58,683 nt of DNA from an uncultured Acidobacteriia bacterium (GCA_903907865.1 CAIVPR010000096.1:1-58683), one strand, 5' to 3'; numbered from the stretch's first letter, positions 16,455 to 25,043 are shown. The notes: generated from the letters alone by a model not told the origin. Numbers and translations are program-made.

Positions 16455-17081
16455 ATGTCGACAACCCCTGTATCCTTCCCCCGCCTGATTGTTGCCGCCC
16501 TCTTGGCCTTTGCACCCGGTGCCTTGTTTGCTGGCGAGCTTGGTCTCACCATCGGAGCCGTTTCCGGCCCGTCGCGGACCGTCTCGAGTTCGACCTCGAC
16601 CCTCAACTTCTCCAACGGTGTCGCGCTGCAAGGCACCTACTCGCGGAAGTTCATGTCGATCAAGTACGCGGAATTGTCCTGGGAGACCTTGTTGATGGTG
16701 AATCCGCGCCAGAGCGTGAATTCGACCACGACGTCCGCCATCAACCACTACGGCAGTCTCGTGGTGACGCCGGGCGTCAGGTTGAAGCTGTACACGGAGA
16801 AGAAGTTGTCGCCGTGGGTGGTGGCTGGCGGCGGCTACGCCCTCTACTACCCGTCTTCGAGCAGCATCGCGGGCAAGGCCATCGCCGCCATCTCGAACAC
16901 CAATAGTTTGGCGCTCGAAATGGGGGGCGGAATGGATTGGATTGCGACCCCGAAGTGGACCATCCGGGGCGAGGTTCGCGACTTCTACACCGGGAGCCCG
17001 AACTTCGGAGTGCCCGTTTACGGTCGCGGTCAGTTCAATTTTGTAGTTAGCGGCGGTATCGTACTGAAGTTGGGTAAGTAG
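16455..17081 (+). CDS. outer-membrane beta-barrel-like protein
   Basis: A 208-residue exported protein: a signal peptide (LIVAALLAFAPGALFAG) followed by alternating amphipathic strands such as VALQGTYSRKFMSIKYAELS, VVTPGVRLKLYTEK and WVVAGGGYALYY, and a last strand FNFVVSGGIVLKLGK. This is typical of small OmpW/OmpA-type barrels. AGGA lies seven bases before the ATG. The stop abuts the stop of the small gene on the opposite strand (17081/17082). Function unknown. Confidence 0.8.
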   Translation: MSTTPVSFPRLIVAALLAFAPGALFAGELGLTIGAVSGPSRTVSSSTSTLNFSNGVALQGTYSRKFMSIKYAELSWETLLMVNPRQSVNSTTTSAINHYGSLVVTPGVRLKLYTEKKLSPWVVAGGGYALYYPSSSSIAGKAIAAISNTNSLALEMGGGMDWIATPKWTIRGEVRDFYTGSPNFGVPVYGRGQFNFVVSGGIVLKLGK

Positions 17082-17297
17082 CTAGGCTGCGGCGGCGCGT
17101 TGCCGCTTGGAGATGCCCGCCGCCAGCCGGTCACGCGCCGCGTTGTGCGCACGGCGGGCTTGTTCGGCCTCGCGATGCGCTTGCTGGAGTCGATGCGGGT
17201 CGCCGGTTTCGACGATTTGCTGCAGGTGCCCGCACCGGTTCGACAGGGCCTTCCACGTGGAACGGTACTCGCTCCACAGTTCCGGATTATTGTTCAT
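17082..17297 (-). CDS. small helical protein, unknown
   Basis: A 71-residue highly charged helical protein (MNNNPELWSEYRSTWKALS, then QAHREAEQARRAHNAARD) with coiled-coil character and no signal peptide. AGGG stands close before the ATG. It ends exactly next to the beta-barrel gene. I do not recognise the family. The regular heptad-like spacing and the alternative start codons available leave it a plausible but unproven gene. Confidence 0.55.
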   Translation of the reverse strand: MNNNPELWSEYRSTWKALSNRCGHLQQIVETGDPHRLQQAHREAEQARRAHNAARDRLAAGISKRQRAAAA

Positions 17298-17404
17298 ATA
17301 CCCTGTTAGACGCTCGGAAGCGCTGAATCGTTCGTTGCGGGGGCGTTAAGAAAAATTCACAAGCGGGCTCAAACTTTGCGGCGACCTGCCGATAAGACAT
17401 TTGA

Positions 17405-17734
17405 GTGAACGCTTTCCTCGACAACGCGCAGCGGATTTTCGACGTCGCTCGGGCCGGTACCGACGATGCGGATTTCGCGCTGTTGGTCCGACCCGACGGC
17501 GGATTGCATGTCGTAATGGAAGGGCCGTTGTCACTCGAGGGCGCGGCGATCCACAGCGGAGCCCGCACTGCCTACCGTGTCACGCGGTCGGGCGGGTCAA
17601 TCCGCATCACAGGCCGGGACGGGACCCAGACCTGTTTGCTGGAGGATCGCCAGCCGGGGACGTCGGTCGCGGGGGCGGGCTTCCTCCGCGACCGGCCTCT
17701 CTATACGCTGTCGAACCCGGCGGGAGGCTGGTAG
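17405..17734 (+). CDS. small protein, unknown
   Basis: A 109-residue soluble protein starting at GTG. It contains DDADFALLVRPDGGLHVVME, then AYRVTRSGGSIRITGRDG, and ends RDRPLYTLSNPAGGW, a two-sheet-like pattern. No family is recognised and no enzyme motif is visible. Its 3' end overlaps the convergent membrane-protein gene by 34 bases. It starts about 100 bases from the small helical protein's start on the other strand. Confidence 0.55.
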   Translation: MNAFLDNAQRIFDVARAGTDDADFALLVRPDGGLHVVMEGPLSLEGAAIHSGARTAYRVTRSGGSIRITGRDGTQTCLLEDRQPGTSVAGAGFLRDRPLYTLSNPAGGW

Positions 17735-18222
17735 TGCTGGGCTTCCTGCTTCGCCATCTGGTACGCATACTGCGGTGTCTTTGCCAGCGCCAAGCCCCAC
17801 AGGATGTGGCCGACCCGCATGGGGAGATCCGGTGCATAAATGCCGATCAGCGGGGCCCGAGCCTTCACCAGCATGCCGAACACCACGGTATAGACAATCA
17901 GGCCCGCCAGTACACCGTACAATCGCAGAAACCCGGAGCGCTCTGTCCGAACGAAGACAGCCAACAGCTGCCCCCAGGCTGCGCCAGCCAAGCCGTAGGC
18001 CACGATCAGGAACGCCAAGCCCGACCACGCGTCGCGATGGTAGAAATTGCGGTAGGCCTTCGGGCCGTGGAACAGCATCGCGAACAGGTTCGCCGGAAGC
18101 CACGCGGACCGCCCCGTTGCCACCGAGGCCAAGGCCAGCCACGCGACCATCACGAGCACGCCCAGCACGCCGGCTTGCAGACCAGCAAGCGGGAACCGGT
18201 ATTTGGCTTGCTCGTCGCCCAT
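17701..18222 (-). CDS. four-helix integral membrane protein, unknown
   Basis: A 173-residue protein with four likely membrane helices (GLQAGVLGVLVMVAWLALAS, GLAFLIVAYGLAGAAWGQLL, LYGVLAGLIVYTVVFGML and VGHILWGLALAK). A loop carries PANLFAMLFHGPKAYRNFYH. No family or motif is recognised. The short cytoplasmic N-terminus (MGDEQAKYRFP) supports the ATG at 18222. It overlaps the 17405 gene tail to tail. Confidence 0.65.
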   Translation of the reverse strand: MGDEQAKYRFPLAGLQAGVLGVLVMVAWLALASVATGRSAWLPANLFAMLFHGPKAYRNFYHRDAWSGLAFLIVAYGLAGAAWGQLLAVFVRTERSGFLRLYGVLAGLIVYTVVFGMLVKARAPLIGIYAPDLPMRVGHILWGLALAKTPQYAYQMAKQEAQHYQPPAGFDSV

Positions 18223-18270
18223 CTCTTGAGGCTACCAAGCTGGATCTAGCAGACCAGCTTGGCGCGACTG

Positions 18271-18882
18271 TTAGTTCTGGAACCCCTTCACGGTCGGCAG
18301 CAGCACCACCATGCCGCCGTTCACCCCCAGCACCGGCGGTAACGAATGCTGGCGCTGTTCCCAGCGCTGCGGCCTCAGGACACGCAACACCGCGATCTCG
18401 TCGCACGAGTGGAACTTCGGGCAGCGCAGGCAGTCCTTCCACGCCTTCAGTGGGAGTTCGCCCCGCTCGACCTCGTTGAAGCCGACCTTGGCGAAGAACC
18501 CGGGCACGTAGGTGAACGCGAACGCCGCGTCCAGCCCGTACGTCTTGGCCTCGTAGACCAGCGACTCGACAATCAGCCGTCCGATGCCGGCCGTCTTGTG
18601 GCTCTCGGCGACTGCCAAAGACCGGATCTCGCCGATCTGCGGCGAATAGAAGTGCAGGGCACCGCAACCCGCCAGCTTGTTGCCGTCGTAGGCCACCATG
18701 AAGTCGCGCATGTTCTCCGAGAGTTCGAACTCGGTCCTCGGGAGCATGATGCCCTTGGCCGCGTAGCCGTTGATCAGGTCGAGCAGGTTGGGGATGTCCA
18801 GCATGCTCGCCTTGCGGACTTCGATGTTCTTGTTCGAAGTGGTGGCGGCGGCCACGCTGTCGAGGGTGAGGGCGGAGATCAT
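18271..18882 (-). CDS. argA: short GNAT N-acetylglutamate synthase-like acetyltransferase
   Basis: A 203-residue GNAT enzyme likely to make N-acetylglutamate, the first arginine precursor. It has GCGALHFYSPQIGEIRSLAV, the acetyl-CoA loop ESHKTAGIGRLIVESL, and GFFAKVGFNEV. The Cys-rich segment DCLRCPKFHSCDEIAVLR is typical of short ArgA-type enzymes. It lacks the amino-acid-kinase domain of classical ArgA. The ATG overlaps the argB stop by four bases (ATGA), which ties it to arginine synthesis. The C-terminus extends beyond the usual domain (VLGVNGGMVVLLP). Confidence 0.82.
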   Translation of the reverse strand: MISALTLDSVAAATTSNKNIEVRKASMLDIPNLLDLINGYAAKGIMLPRTEFELSENMRDFMVAYDGNKLAGCGALHFYSPQIGEIRSLAVAESHKTAGIGRLIVESLVYEAKTYGLDAAFAFTYVPGFFAKVGFNEVERGELPLKAWKDCLRCPKFHSCDEIAVLRVLRPQRWEQRQHSLPPVLGVNGGMVVLLPTVKGFQN

Positions 18883-19652
18883 GCCGCCACGACTTTCGTG
18901 CCGAGAGTTTCGCCGGAGAAGACCCGGCTGACGATGTCGGCGTCGGAGCCGCGCACGATGCGGACCTCGCCCACTCCGCCGAGAACGGCGTCGCAAGCGG
19001 CGTTCAACTTGGCCTGCATGCCGCCGGTCGCCACACCGGTTGTGATCAGGTTACGGCAATCGGCGACTGTCAGGGTCGGGATGATGGTCTTCGTGGCGTC
19101 CATGACGCCGGGAACATCGGTCAGGAAGACAAGCCGGTCGACCGTCCAGCCGGACGCCACCGCGACCGCCATGGAATCGCCGTTCACATTGAACACCTCG
19201 CCTCCCGCGCCACCCGCGACGCAGGCCACGACCGGGACAAATCCCGCCGCGGAGAGGGCGTTCAGGACGGCTGGGTCGGAGGAAACAACCTTGCCGACAA
19301 AGCCGAGCGCTGGATCCAGTTGGACCGCAGTTGCCAAGCCGGAATCGATGCCGGTGAGGCCGACTGCCCGCGCACCAGCGGCGCACAGGGCGGCGACCAA
19401 CTGTGTATTGACACTGCCAGCCAAGACCTTCATCACCGCGTCGATGGTCTCCTCGGTTGTGACGCGCAGTCCACCCACGAAGGTGCTCTTGATGCCGCGT
19501 TCATCGAGAAACCGCGTCATCTGCTTGCCGCCGCCATGGACGACGGACACCGAAACGCCGGAAGCGCCGAGGGCCGCGATCTGACGGGCGATGTCGTGCC
19601 GGGACGAAGGATCGTCCAGCAGGCTGCCACCGATCTTCACCAGCGCGCGCAT
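18879..19652 (-). CDS. argB: acetylglutamate kinase
   Basis: Phosphorylates N-acetylglutamate with ATP, the second step to ornithine. The 257-residue amino-acid-kinase fold shows VKIGGSLLDD at the start, VVHGGGKQMTRFL, VGGLRVTTEETIDAV, NVNGDSMAVAVA, FLTDVPGVMD and TGGMQAKLNAA, all family landmarks. The ATG shares one base with the argC stop (TAATG). The protein lacks the N-terminal helix found in arginine-inhibited, hexameric kinases, so it may not be feedback controlled at this step; that is inference. Confidence 0.94.
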   Translation of the reverse strand: MRALVKIGGSLLDDPSSRHDIARQIAALGASGVSVSVVHGGGKQMTRFLDERGIKSTFVGGLRVTTEETIDAVMKVLAGSVNTQLVAALCAAGARAVGLTGIDSGLATAVQLDPALGFVGKVVSSDPAVLNALSAAGFVPVVACVAGGAGGEVFNVNGDSMAVAVASGWTVDRLVFLTDVPGVMDATKTIIPTLTVADCRNLITTGVATGGMQAKLNAACDAVLGGVGEVRIVRGSDADIVSRVFSGETLGTKVVAA

Positions 19653-20659
19653 TACAGCAACCCCGCAGTCTCGGCGAAGCCGAGCGCCAAATTCAGATTC
19701 TGGATCGCTTGGCCCGCCGCACCCTTCACCAAGTTGTCGATGGCGCTGACAACCACGCACCGCCGGGTCTTGGGATCCGCGATGACGCCGATATCGCAGA
19801 AGTTGGTCCGCTGTACTGCGCGCAAGTCCGGCACGTTGCCCGCCTCGTACAGCCGCACGAAGGGCTCGTTCTCGTACTGCGCCTGATAGACGGCCAGAAT
19901 CTCCGACGCGTCCATCGGGTGGACGGTGCGGAAGTAGATGGTTTCGAGGATGCCCCGGTCGATGGGGATCAACTGGGCGGTGAAGCTGAACTCCTCCTCG
20001 GCTACGCCGCTGGTCTGCAGCACTTCCGGCACATGGCGGTGGTTCAGGATTGAGTAGGCCGAGAAGTTCTCGGTCACCTCGCAGAACGCGTTCTTAAGAG
20101 TCGCCTTCCGGCCTGCGCCGCTGACGCCGCTCTTGGCATCGCAGACGATCCCGGCGGCACGGTCGACGATTCCGGCGGCCACCAACGGGCGGATGGCCAA
20201 GTTCGCGGCTGTCGGGTAGCAGCCCGGGTTGGAGACCAGCTTGGCACCGACGGTCGCTGCGCGGTTGTATTCCGGCAGCCCGTAGACCGCCGAAGGCAGC
20301 AAATCAGCAGCCGTGTGCTCTTCCTTGTACCACTTCTTGTAGTTTTCGGCGGTTCCGAGGCGGAATGCGCCGCTCAGATCGACGACGACAGCCCCTGCGG
20401 CCAAGTACTTCGGCGCGAGGTCCATCGAGACTTCGGGCGGGGTGGCCAGCAGAACGGCCTTCAGTCCGGCTTCGGCGACCGCTTCCGGCGCGGCGGACGC
20501 GCGCAGGATGGTCGACTTGCGCAAGAGCTTGGCGTCGCCTCCCGCATCGGAACGGTGTTCCAGCAGGACGGGCTCGCAGTGGGGGTGTTTGGAGAGGATG
20601 CGAACGGCTTCAGCGCCGCTGTACCCTCTGAAGCCTACAATTCCGACAGGGGATGGCAT
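19652..20659 (-). CDS. argC: N-acetyl-gamma-glutamyl-phosphate reductase
   Basis: Third enzyme of arginine synthesis, reducing acetylglutamyl phosphate with NADPH. The 335 residues begin with the nucleotide loop VGIVGFRGYSGAEAVRIL and include the catalytic VSNPGCYPTAANL with Cys147, the KSGVSGAGRKATLKNAF loop and the C-terminal AAGQAIQNLNLALGFAET. It leads a tight argC-argB-argA-like run (overlaps of one and four bases). A tandem ARG-box-like site covers 20663-20700 immediately upstream, pointing to arginine repression. Confidence 0.95.
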   Translation of the reverse strand: MPSPVGIVGFRGYSGAEAVRILSKHPHCEPVLLEHRSDAGGDAKLLRKSTILRASAAPEAVAEAGLKAVLLATPPEVSMDLAPKYLAAGAVVVDLSGAFRLGTAENYKKWYKEEHTAADLLPSAVYGLPEYNRAATVGAKLVSNPGCYPTAANLAIRPLVAAGIVDRAAGIVCDAKSGVSGAGRKATLKNAFCEVTENFSAYSILNHRHVPEVLQTSGVAEEEFSFTAQLIPIDRGILETIYFRTVHPMDASEILAVYQAQYENEPFVRLYEAGNVPDLRAVQRTNFCDIGVIADPKTRRCVVVSAIDNLVKGAAGQAIQNLNLALGFAETAGLL

Positions 20660-20662
20660 GGC

Positions 20663-20700
20663 AATGACTATTTATTCACCTGATTGAATAAATATACCAT
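20663..20700. promoter_or_regulatory. tandem ARG-box-like operator between argC and mutS2
   Basis: Two 18-base ArgR-type boxes lie two bases apart. Box 1 (20663-20680) holds TGACT-ATTT-ATTCA, one mismatch to the TGAAT-wwww-ATTCA pattern. Box 2 (20683-20700) holds TGAAT-AAAT-ATACC, with a weaker right half. Around their centre, TATTTATTCA (20669-20678) and TGAATAAATA (20685-20694) form a perfect inverted repeat. The place, directly upstream of argC, fits ArgR control. No argR gene is in the window. Confidence 0.6.
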
Positions 20701-20715
20701 GACCGGACGGGAGCG

Positions 20716-23160
20716 GTGTTTCCGCTACACTGGGGGCGAGTGGATTTCTCTTCCAGCAGTAGAACCCTTGAGTGGGAGCGTGTCCGCGCCATCGTCGGAC
20801 GTTTTGTGTCGACGGTTGCCGGCGGGGCGCTTCTCGCCGAAATGGAACCGACCTCCGACCGGGCCGCGATTGAGGCATCCTTGGCCGAGACCGGCGAGGC
20901 GATGGAGTACTCGCGCTCCGCCGGAGGGGCCCAAACAGCGGGCCGCGGCACCGCCATCCGGCTCAATCTCAACATCCCGGACGTGACGCAGGCCGTCCAA
21001 AAGCTCCGGATCGAAGGCGCATCGCTCGATCCGGTCGAAATCTTCAACGTGATCGCAGCCTTGGAGGCCACCGCCGACGCTCGTTCGTCGTTGAGCGCCG
21101 TGGCCGACCGGTTCCCGCTGCTTGCCGCCCGCGCCGCCGGACTGGGCGACTTCCGCGACCTTCTCAAGTCGGTCGAGGGACGCATCGACTCCACCGGCTA
21201 TGTCCTCGACACCGCCAGCCCCCACCTCAACCGTGTCCGACGGGACATGGAGAAGCAGAAAAAGGCGATCCACGACTCGCTCGACCGCTTCCTGAAGGCC
21301 AACCGGGACGAAGGTGTGCTCCAGGAGGAGTACGTCACTATCCGCAACGAGCGTTTTGTGGTCCCCGTGATCGTCGGCCAACGGAAGAGGCTGCCCGGGG
21401 TCCTGCACGGGGCCAGTTCCAGCGGGCAGACGGTGTATCTGGAGCCGATGGAGACGGTCGAACTCAACAACGACCTCGTCCGTCTGCAGGACGAAGAGGC
21501 CCGCGAGGTCTACCGGATCCTCCGCGAACTCACCGACCGGCTTCGCACCCAGGCAGGGCCGATCCGCGAGGCCGCCTCCATCATGGCGACGCTCGATTTC
21601 CTCTTCGCGAAGGCACGGTTCGGGAATGAGTTTCAATGCGCCATCCCCAGCTTCGGCGACCGGTTCCACGTCGAGAATGCAAGGCATCCGCTGCTGATGG
21701 ACGTGCTGCGGCGCTCCCGGAAGTCGGTCGTGCCGTTCAACCTGACGCTGGACCGCGAATGCCGGACGCTTTTGATCAGCGGGCCGAACACGGGCGGCAA
21801 GACGGTGACACTGAAGACCGCAGGGTTGATCGCGCTGATGGCCCAGGCGGCTTTGCCGGTGCCGTGCACCGCCGCCGAACTGCCGGTTTTCGACCAGGTG
21901 CTGGCCGACATCGGCGACAACCAGTCGATTGAACAGAGCCTCAGCACGTTTTCCGCCCACGTGGCGCGGTTGCGGGAGATGGCGCTTGACGTGACACCGG
22001 ATTCGCTGGTACTGCTGGACGAAATCGGCTCGGCGACCGATCCCGACGAGGGGGGCGCGCTCGGTGTCGCGTTGGTGGACCATTTCCGGTCGGCCGGGGC
22101 CTACACGCTCGCCTCGACCCACTTAACGGCGCTGAAGATCTATGGCGCGAGGACGAAAGCAGTCCTGAACGCGTCGATGGGGTTCGACGAGGAGACGCTG
22201 GCCCCGACGTACCAACTGCGGGTCGGGCTGCCAGGCAAGTCGGCTGGTCTGGACATCGCCACCCGCCTCGGTATGCCCGAGGACATCATGAAGCGGGCCC
22301 GGGCGTCGCTGTCCACGCGCGAGATCGAGCTTTCCGAGCTGATCGCGGACCTGCACCGGCGCTTGGAGGAGGCCGAACAGGCCCGCAAGGACCTGGAGCG
22401 GGCGCGGTTGGAGTTCGGCGCGAGGGAACGACGCCTCATCCTCGACGCGGATGCCAAGGAGAAGGCCCGGATCCGCGACATGGAGGAGCGGTTTGACGAA
22501 CTCCGTGCCCGCTGGGAGGAGAAATCGGCCGAGACCATCGCGCGGCTGGAGGCGAAGATCGCTGAAAACGCCGACAAGCGGAAGGCGCTCGACCATGTGC
22601 AACGCGACACGTCGAGGTTTGCGCGCGAGATGCGGGAGGACTGGCAGTCGAAGGTGCTTTCGAACAAGCAGCCGGGGGCGGAACGCGCGGTTCCGGCGAT
22701 TGAGGAAGGTTGCCGGGTGCGTGTGACCGGCTTGCGCGACTTGGCTCGGGTGCGGAAACTGCTGGGGAACGGCCAGTTGGAGGTCGAGGCGGGCTTCATG
22801 AAGATGAAGATCGCGGTGGCGGACGTGGAGGAAGTCTATCCCGAAACCGGTGGGGGCCAACCGGCGAAGCTGCCGAAGAATGTGCGGTATACGGCTGGTC
22901 CGGAGCTGGCTCCGTCGGTGCAGGAGCTGAATCTGATCGGCGAGCGGGCCGAGGATGCCGTAGATCGACTGGAGCGCTTCCTCGACGCGGCGGTGATGGC
23001 GACTGCGGCTCGGGTCCGGATCGTGCACGGCCATGGCATGGGGATTCTCAAGCGCGCGGTTCAGGAATCGCTGAAGAAGAATCCCCACGTGGACAAGTAC
23101 TACCCGGCCGGGTCGTTCGAAGGTGGTGCGGGTGCCACGATTGCGGAATTGAAGGATTAA
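20716..23160 (+). CDS. mutS2: MutS2 family ATPase with Smr nuclease domain
   Basis: An 814-residue MutS2. It has the ATPase loop GPNTGGKTVTLKTAGLIALM starting at residue 356, the Walker B LVLLDEIGSATDPDEGG, and STHLTALK. A long coiled coil rich in Glu, Arg and Lys follows, then a C-terminal Smr domain with VRIVHGHGMGILKRAVQESL. MutS2 proteins suppress homologous recombination and, in Bacillus, act on collided ribosomes. It lacks the mismatch-recognition domain of MutS. The start is a GTG at 20716; an upstream ATG at 20699 is out of frame. It diverges from argC. Its stop overlaps the convergent M56 gene by four bases. Confidence 0.93.
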   Translation: MFPLHWGRVDFSSSSRTLEWERVRAIVGRFVSTVAGGALLAEMEPTSDRAAIEASLAETGEAMEYSRSAGGAQTAGRGTAIRLNLNIPDVTQAVQKLRIEGASLDPVEIFNVIAALEATADARSSLSAVADRFPLLAARAAGLGDFRDLLKSVEGRIDSTGYVLDTASPHLNRVRRDMEKQKKAIHDSLDRFLKANRDEGVLQEEYVTIRNERFVVPVIVGQRKRLPGVLHGASSSGQTVYLEPMETVELNNDLVRLQDEEAREVYRILRELTDRLRTQAGPIREAASIMATLDFLFAKARFGNEFQCAIPSFGDRFHVENARHPLLMDVLRRSRKSVVPFNLTLDRECRTLLISGPNTGGKTVTLKTAGLIALMAQAALPVPCTAAELPVFDQVLADIGDNQSIEQSLSTFSAHVARLREMALDVTPDSLVLLDEIGSATDPDEGGALGVALVDHFRSAGAYTLASTHLTALKIYGARTKAVLNASMGFDEETLAPTYQLRVGLPGKSAGLDIATRLGMPEDIMKRARASLSTREIELSELIADLHRRLEEAEQARKDLERARLEFGARERRLILDADAKEKARIRDMEERFDELRARWEEKSAETIARLEAKIAENADKRKALDHVQRDTSRFAREMREDWQSKVLSNKQPGAERAVPAIEEGCRVRVTGLRDLARVRKLLGNGQLEVEAGFMKMKIAVADVEEVYPETGGGQPAKLPKNVRYTAGPELAPSVQELNLIGERAEDAVDRLERFLDAAVMATAARVRIVHGHGMGILKRAVQESLKKNPHVDKYYPAGSFEGGAGATIAELKD

Positions 23161-24626
23161 CGCTTCACCGACGGATCCATGGTCATCCGAAATTCGCCGT
23201 TGCCCATGGCATCCACGAATTCCACGATGACGTCCGTTCCCACGCCTTGGATGAAGCTGTAGCGCCATTGCTGATGCGCCGGGGACTGGCCCGCCGCGGG
23301 GTGGGCGTCGATCTCGTCGGGCGGCCCGAAGGTGATGTAGATGCGACCGCGGTCCGTCTTCCAGCCAGGCAGTCCCGAGGCGTCCCCGAAACGCTGGTTG
23401 GCGTACCCGATGCGCCGGTAGTGATCCTCCTTCATCTCGTTGGCGGGCGTACCCGGCGTGGGGTCGCGACGGAGCCAGAACTGCTCGATGAATTTCGCGC
23501 GTTCCTCGTCGGTTTGGAGTTGGAGGAACGCGGTCCGCTCGTCGTTCCGAATGATGTAGGCGACATCCTCCCGCAGCCACAGGGAGTAGGGGTCCTTGGC
23601 CGTCGCGGCGGGCTGTGCCGGCTGTTGCGGCGTCGGCCACGCGACCACCGTGATTGCGGCGGCGAGGGCGAGTATTGCCGCTGGGAGGGCGGTTGGCACC
23701 GGGGAAAGGAAGGCGCGGGTCGTTTTCCCGGGCGCTAGAAGTCTGCTGATTCGTTGCATGAGTTGTCCTCCATTGGCCGCCGGGGCATTCGACAAGGCCC
23801 AGCGGGATTGTTCCAGCGCAGCCAGCGCCGTGGCATACTCCAGGCGCTCGCCCCTTGCAGCGACGACCATGTCATCGCAGCAGTTTTCACGTTCGTTGCG
23901 GATCACCGCGGAGATCCACCAAACTGCCGGGTGGTGGAAAAGCAGGCCCTCGGCCAAGGTCTGGACTAGGTTCGCCAAATAGTCGTGCCGTCGGATGTGG
24001 GCCAGTTCGTGGAGCAGGATCGCTTCGACTTGGCCGACGGGCATCGCGGCAAGCAGGCCTACCGGAAACAGGATCACCGGACGCAGCCAGCCCGCGACTA
24101 CAGGCACCCGCGCCAGCGAGCTTTCGAGAAGACGGACAGGTCTGGGGACGCCCGTTAGGTCGGCGAGCCGGGAAACCCGCTCTATCCAGAGTGGATTGGG
24201 CAGGCAGACGCCGCGGACGCGCAGCCGGAGGGTCGCCAGCCAGGATACGGAATGGAAGAGGTAGTGGAGGGCGACGCCGGACAGCCAGAGCGGCACCAGC
24301 CATTCCGGTATCGCGCCGAACCACGGTAGGTGCGGGCCGAAACCTGTGGGACCAGGGGCTGGCGGGGGCGGTAGGATCAGGCTGCGACCGGTTGCAGCCA
24401 CGCTGCCGCCCCACAGCTGGGCGGTCAAGGTCGCTGCGAAGGCGAGGACGGACGCCGCGAGCGCCCCGCAGGCGGCGTTGTATCGGGTGTTGGAGTCCGG
24501 AAGGACAGTCAGGGCGGCCCACAGCGCCAGTGCGATCAGGGCGTATTCCCAGATGGAGTGGACCAAGGTCCAGGCGATCGCCGAGGCGAAGGGCGTCGCC
24601 ACGAAGTCTTGCAGGATGGCGATCAT
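23157..24626 (-). CDS. BlaR1-like M56 membrane metallopeptidase fused to a GWxTD domain
   Basis: The 489-residue protein has four N-terminal membrane helices with the zinc motif HELAH at 206-210 (LLHELAHIRRHDYLAN) and NERENCCDDMVV, the M56 pattern. A further membrane segment (ALPAAILALAAAITVVAW) leads to a periplasmic C-terminus. BlaR1 would have a penicillin-sensing domain there; this one instead has a GWxTD-type domain (DEERAKFIEQFWLRRDPTPG, RRIGYANQRFGD, GRIYITFGPPDEID). The gene overlaps the blaI-like gene by four bases, so the peptidase probably inactivates that repressor after an envelope signal. The signal is unknown, but is unlikely to be a beta-lactam. Confidence 0.88.
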   Translation of the reverse strand: MIAILQDFVATPFASAIAWTLVHSIWEYALIALALWAALTVLPDSNTRYNAACGALAASVLAFAATLTAQLWGGSVAATGRSLILPPPPAPGPTGFGPHLPWFGAIPEWLVPLWLSGVALHYLFHSVSWLATLRLRVRGVCLPNPLWIERVSRLADLTGVPRPVRLLESSLARVPVVAGWLRPVILFPVGLLAAMPVGQVEAILLHELAHIRRHDYLANLVQTLAEGLLFHHPAVWWISAVIRNERENCCDDMVVAARGERLEYATALAALEQSRWALSNAPAANGGQLMQRISRLLAPGKTTRAFLSPVPTALPAAILALAAAITVVAWPTPQQPAQPAATAKDPYSLWLREDVAYIIRNDERTAFLQLQTDEERAKFIEQFWLRRDPTPGTPANEMKEDHYRRIGYANQRFGDASGLPGWKTDRGRIYITFGPPDEIDAHPAAGQSPAHQQWRYSFIQGVGTDVIVEFVDAMGNGEFRMTMDPSVKR

Positions 24627-25006
24627 TGCGGTTGGCGCTCCTTTTCGTAGCTGGCAAGCAGGTCGCGGATCTCGGCCAGTTCGGCCTCGGAGACGGCGCG
24701 GGACGATAGCGCCCCGTGAACAAGCCGTGCGGCGGAGCCTTGGAAGGCGCGTTCGAGGAGGTCCCCGGCGAGTTGGCGCTGGGTCGCTTCGCGGGGCAGG
24801 GCGGACTCGTAGACGTGGGCACGTTGCTCCTCGTTGCGCATCACGAGGCCCTTCTCGGCCATGATTTGCAGGGTTTTGAGGACGGTTGTGTACTGGGTGG
24901 GTTTGCGGGCGGACGCGAGGTCATGGATGTCTCGGACCGTGGAGGGCCCTCGGCTCCAGAGGATGGTGAGGAGTTCGAGCTCGGCGTCGGTAGGGCGGGG
25001 AAGCAT
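24623..25006 (-). CDS. BlaI/MecI-family repressor
   Basis: A winged-helix repressor of 127 residues: LPRPTDAELELLTILWSRGP (helix 1), STVRDIHDLASARKPTQYTT (recognition helix region), VLKTLQIMAEKGLVMRNEE (wing), then a dimerising tail. It forms a two-gene operon with the M56/GWxTD protein. A dyad lies within its own promoter (25015-25043), consistent with autorepression. No ribosome site precedes the ATG at 25006, and the predicted transcription start falls within a few bases of it, so the message may be leaderless. Confidence 0.92.
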   Translation of the reverse strand: MLPRPTDAELELLTILWSRGPSTVRDIHDLASARKPTQYTTVLKTLQIMAEKGLVMRNEEQRAHVYESALPREATQRQLAGDLLERAFQGSAARLVHGALSSRAVSEAELAEIRDLLASYEKERQPQ

Positions 25007-25014
25007 CTACGAAG

Positions 25015-25043
25015 ACTTTACTACGAAGATTGTCGTATGTCAA
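25015..25043 (-). promoter_or_regulatory. promoter with BlaI-type operator in the spacer
   Basis: Read on the minus strand, TTGACA (25043-25038) is separated by exactly 17 bases from TAAAGT (25020-25015). The spacer contains the dyad TACGA-cnnnnt-TCGTA (25022-25037 on the plus strand, arms of five bases), so repressor binding would block RNA polymerase. TACGAAGA also occurs again at 25008-25015, fourteen bases from the copy at 25022. The gene starts at 25006, only about nine bases past the -10 box. Confidence 0.7.
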
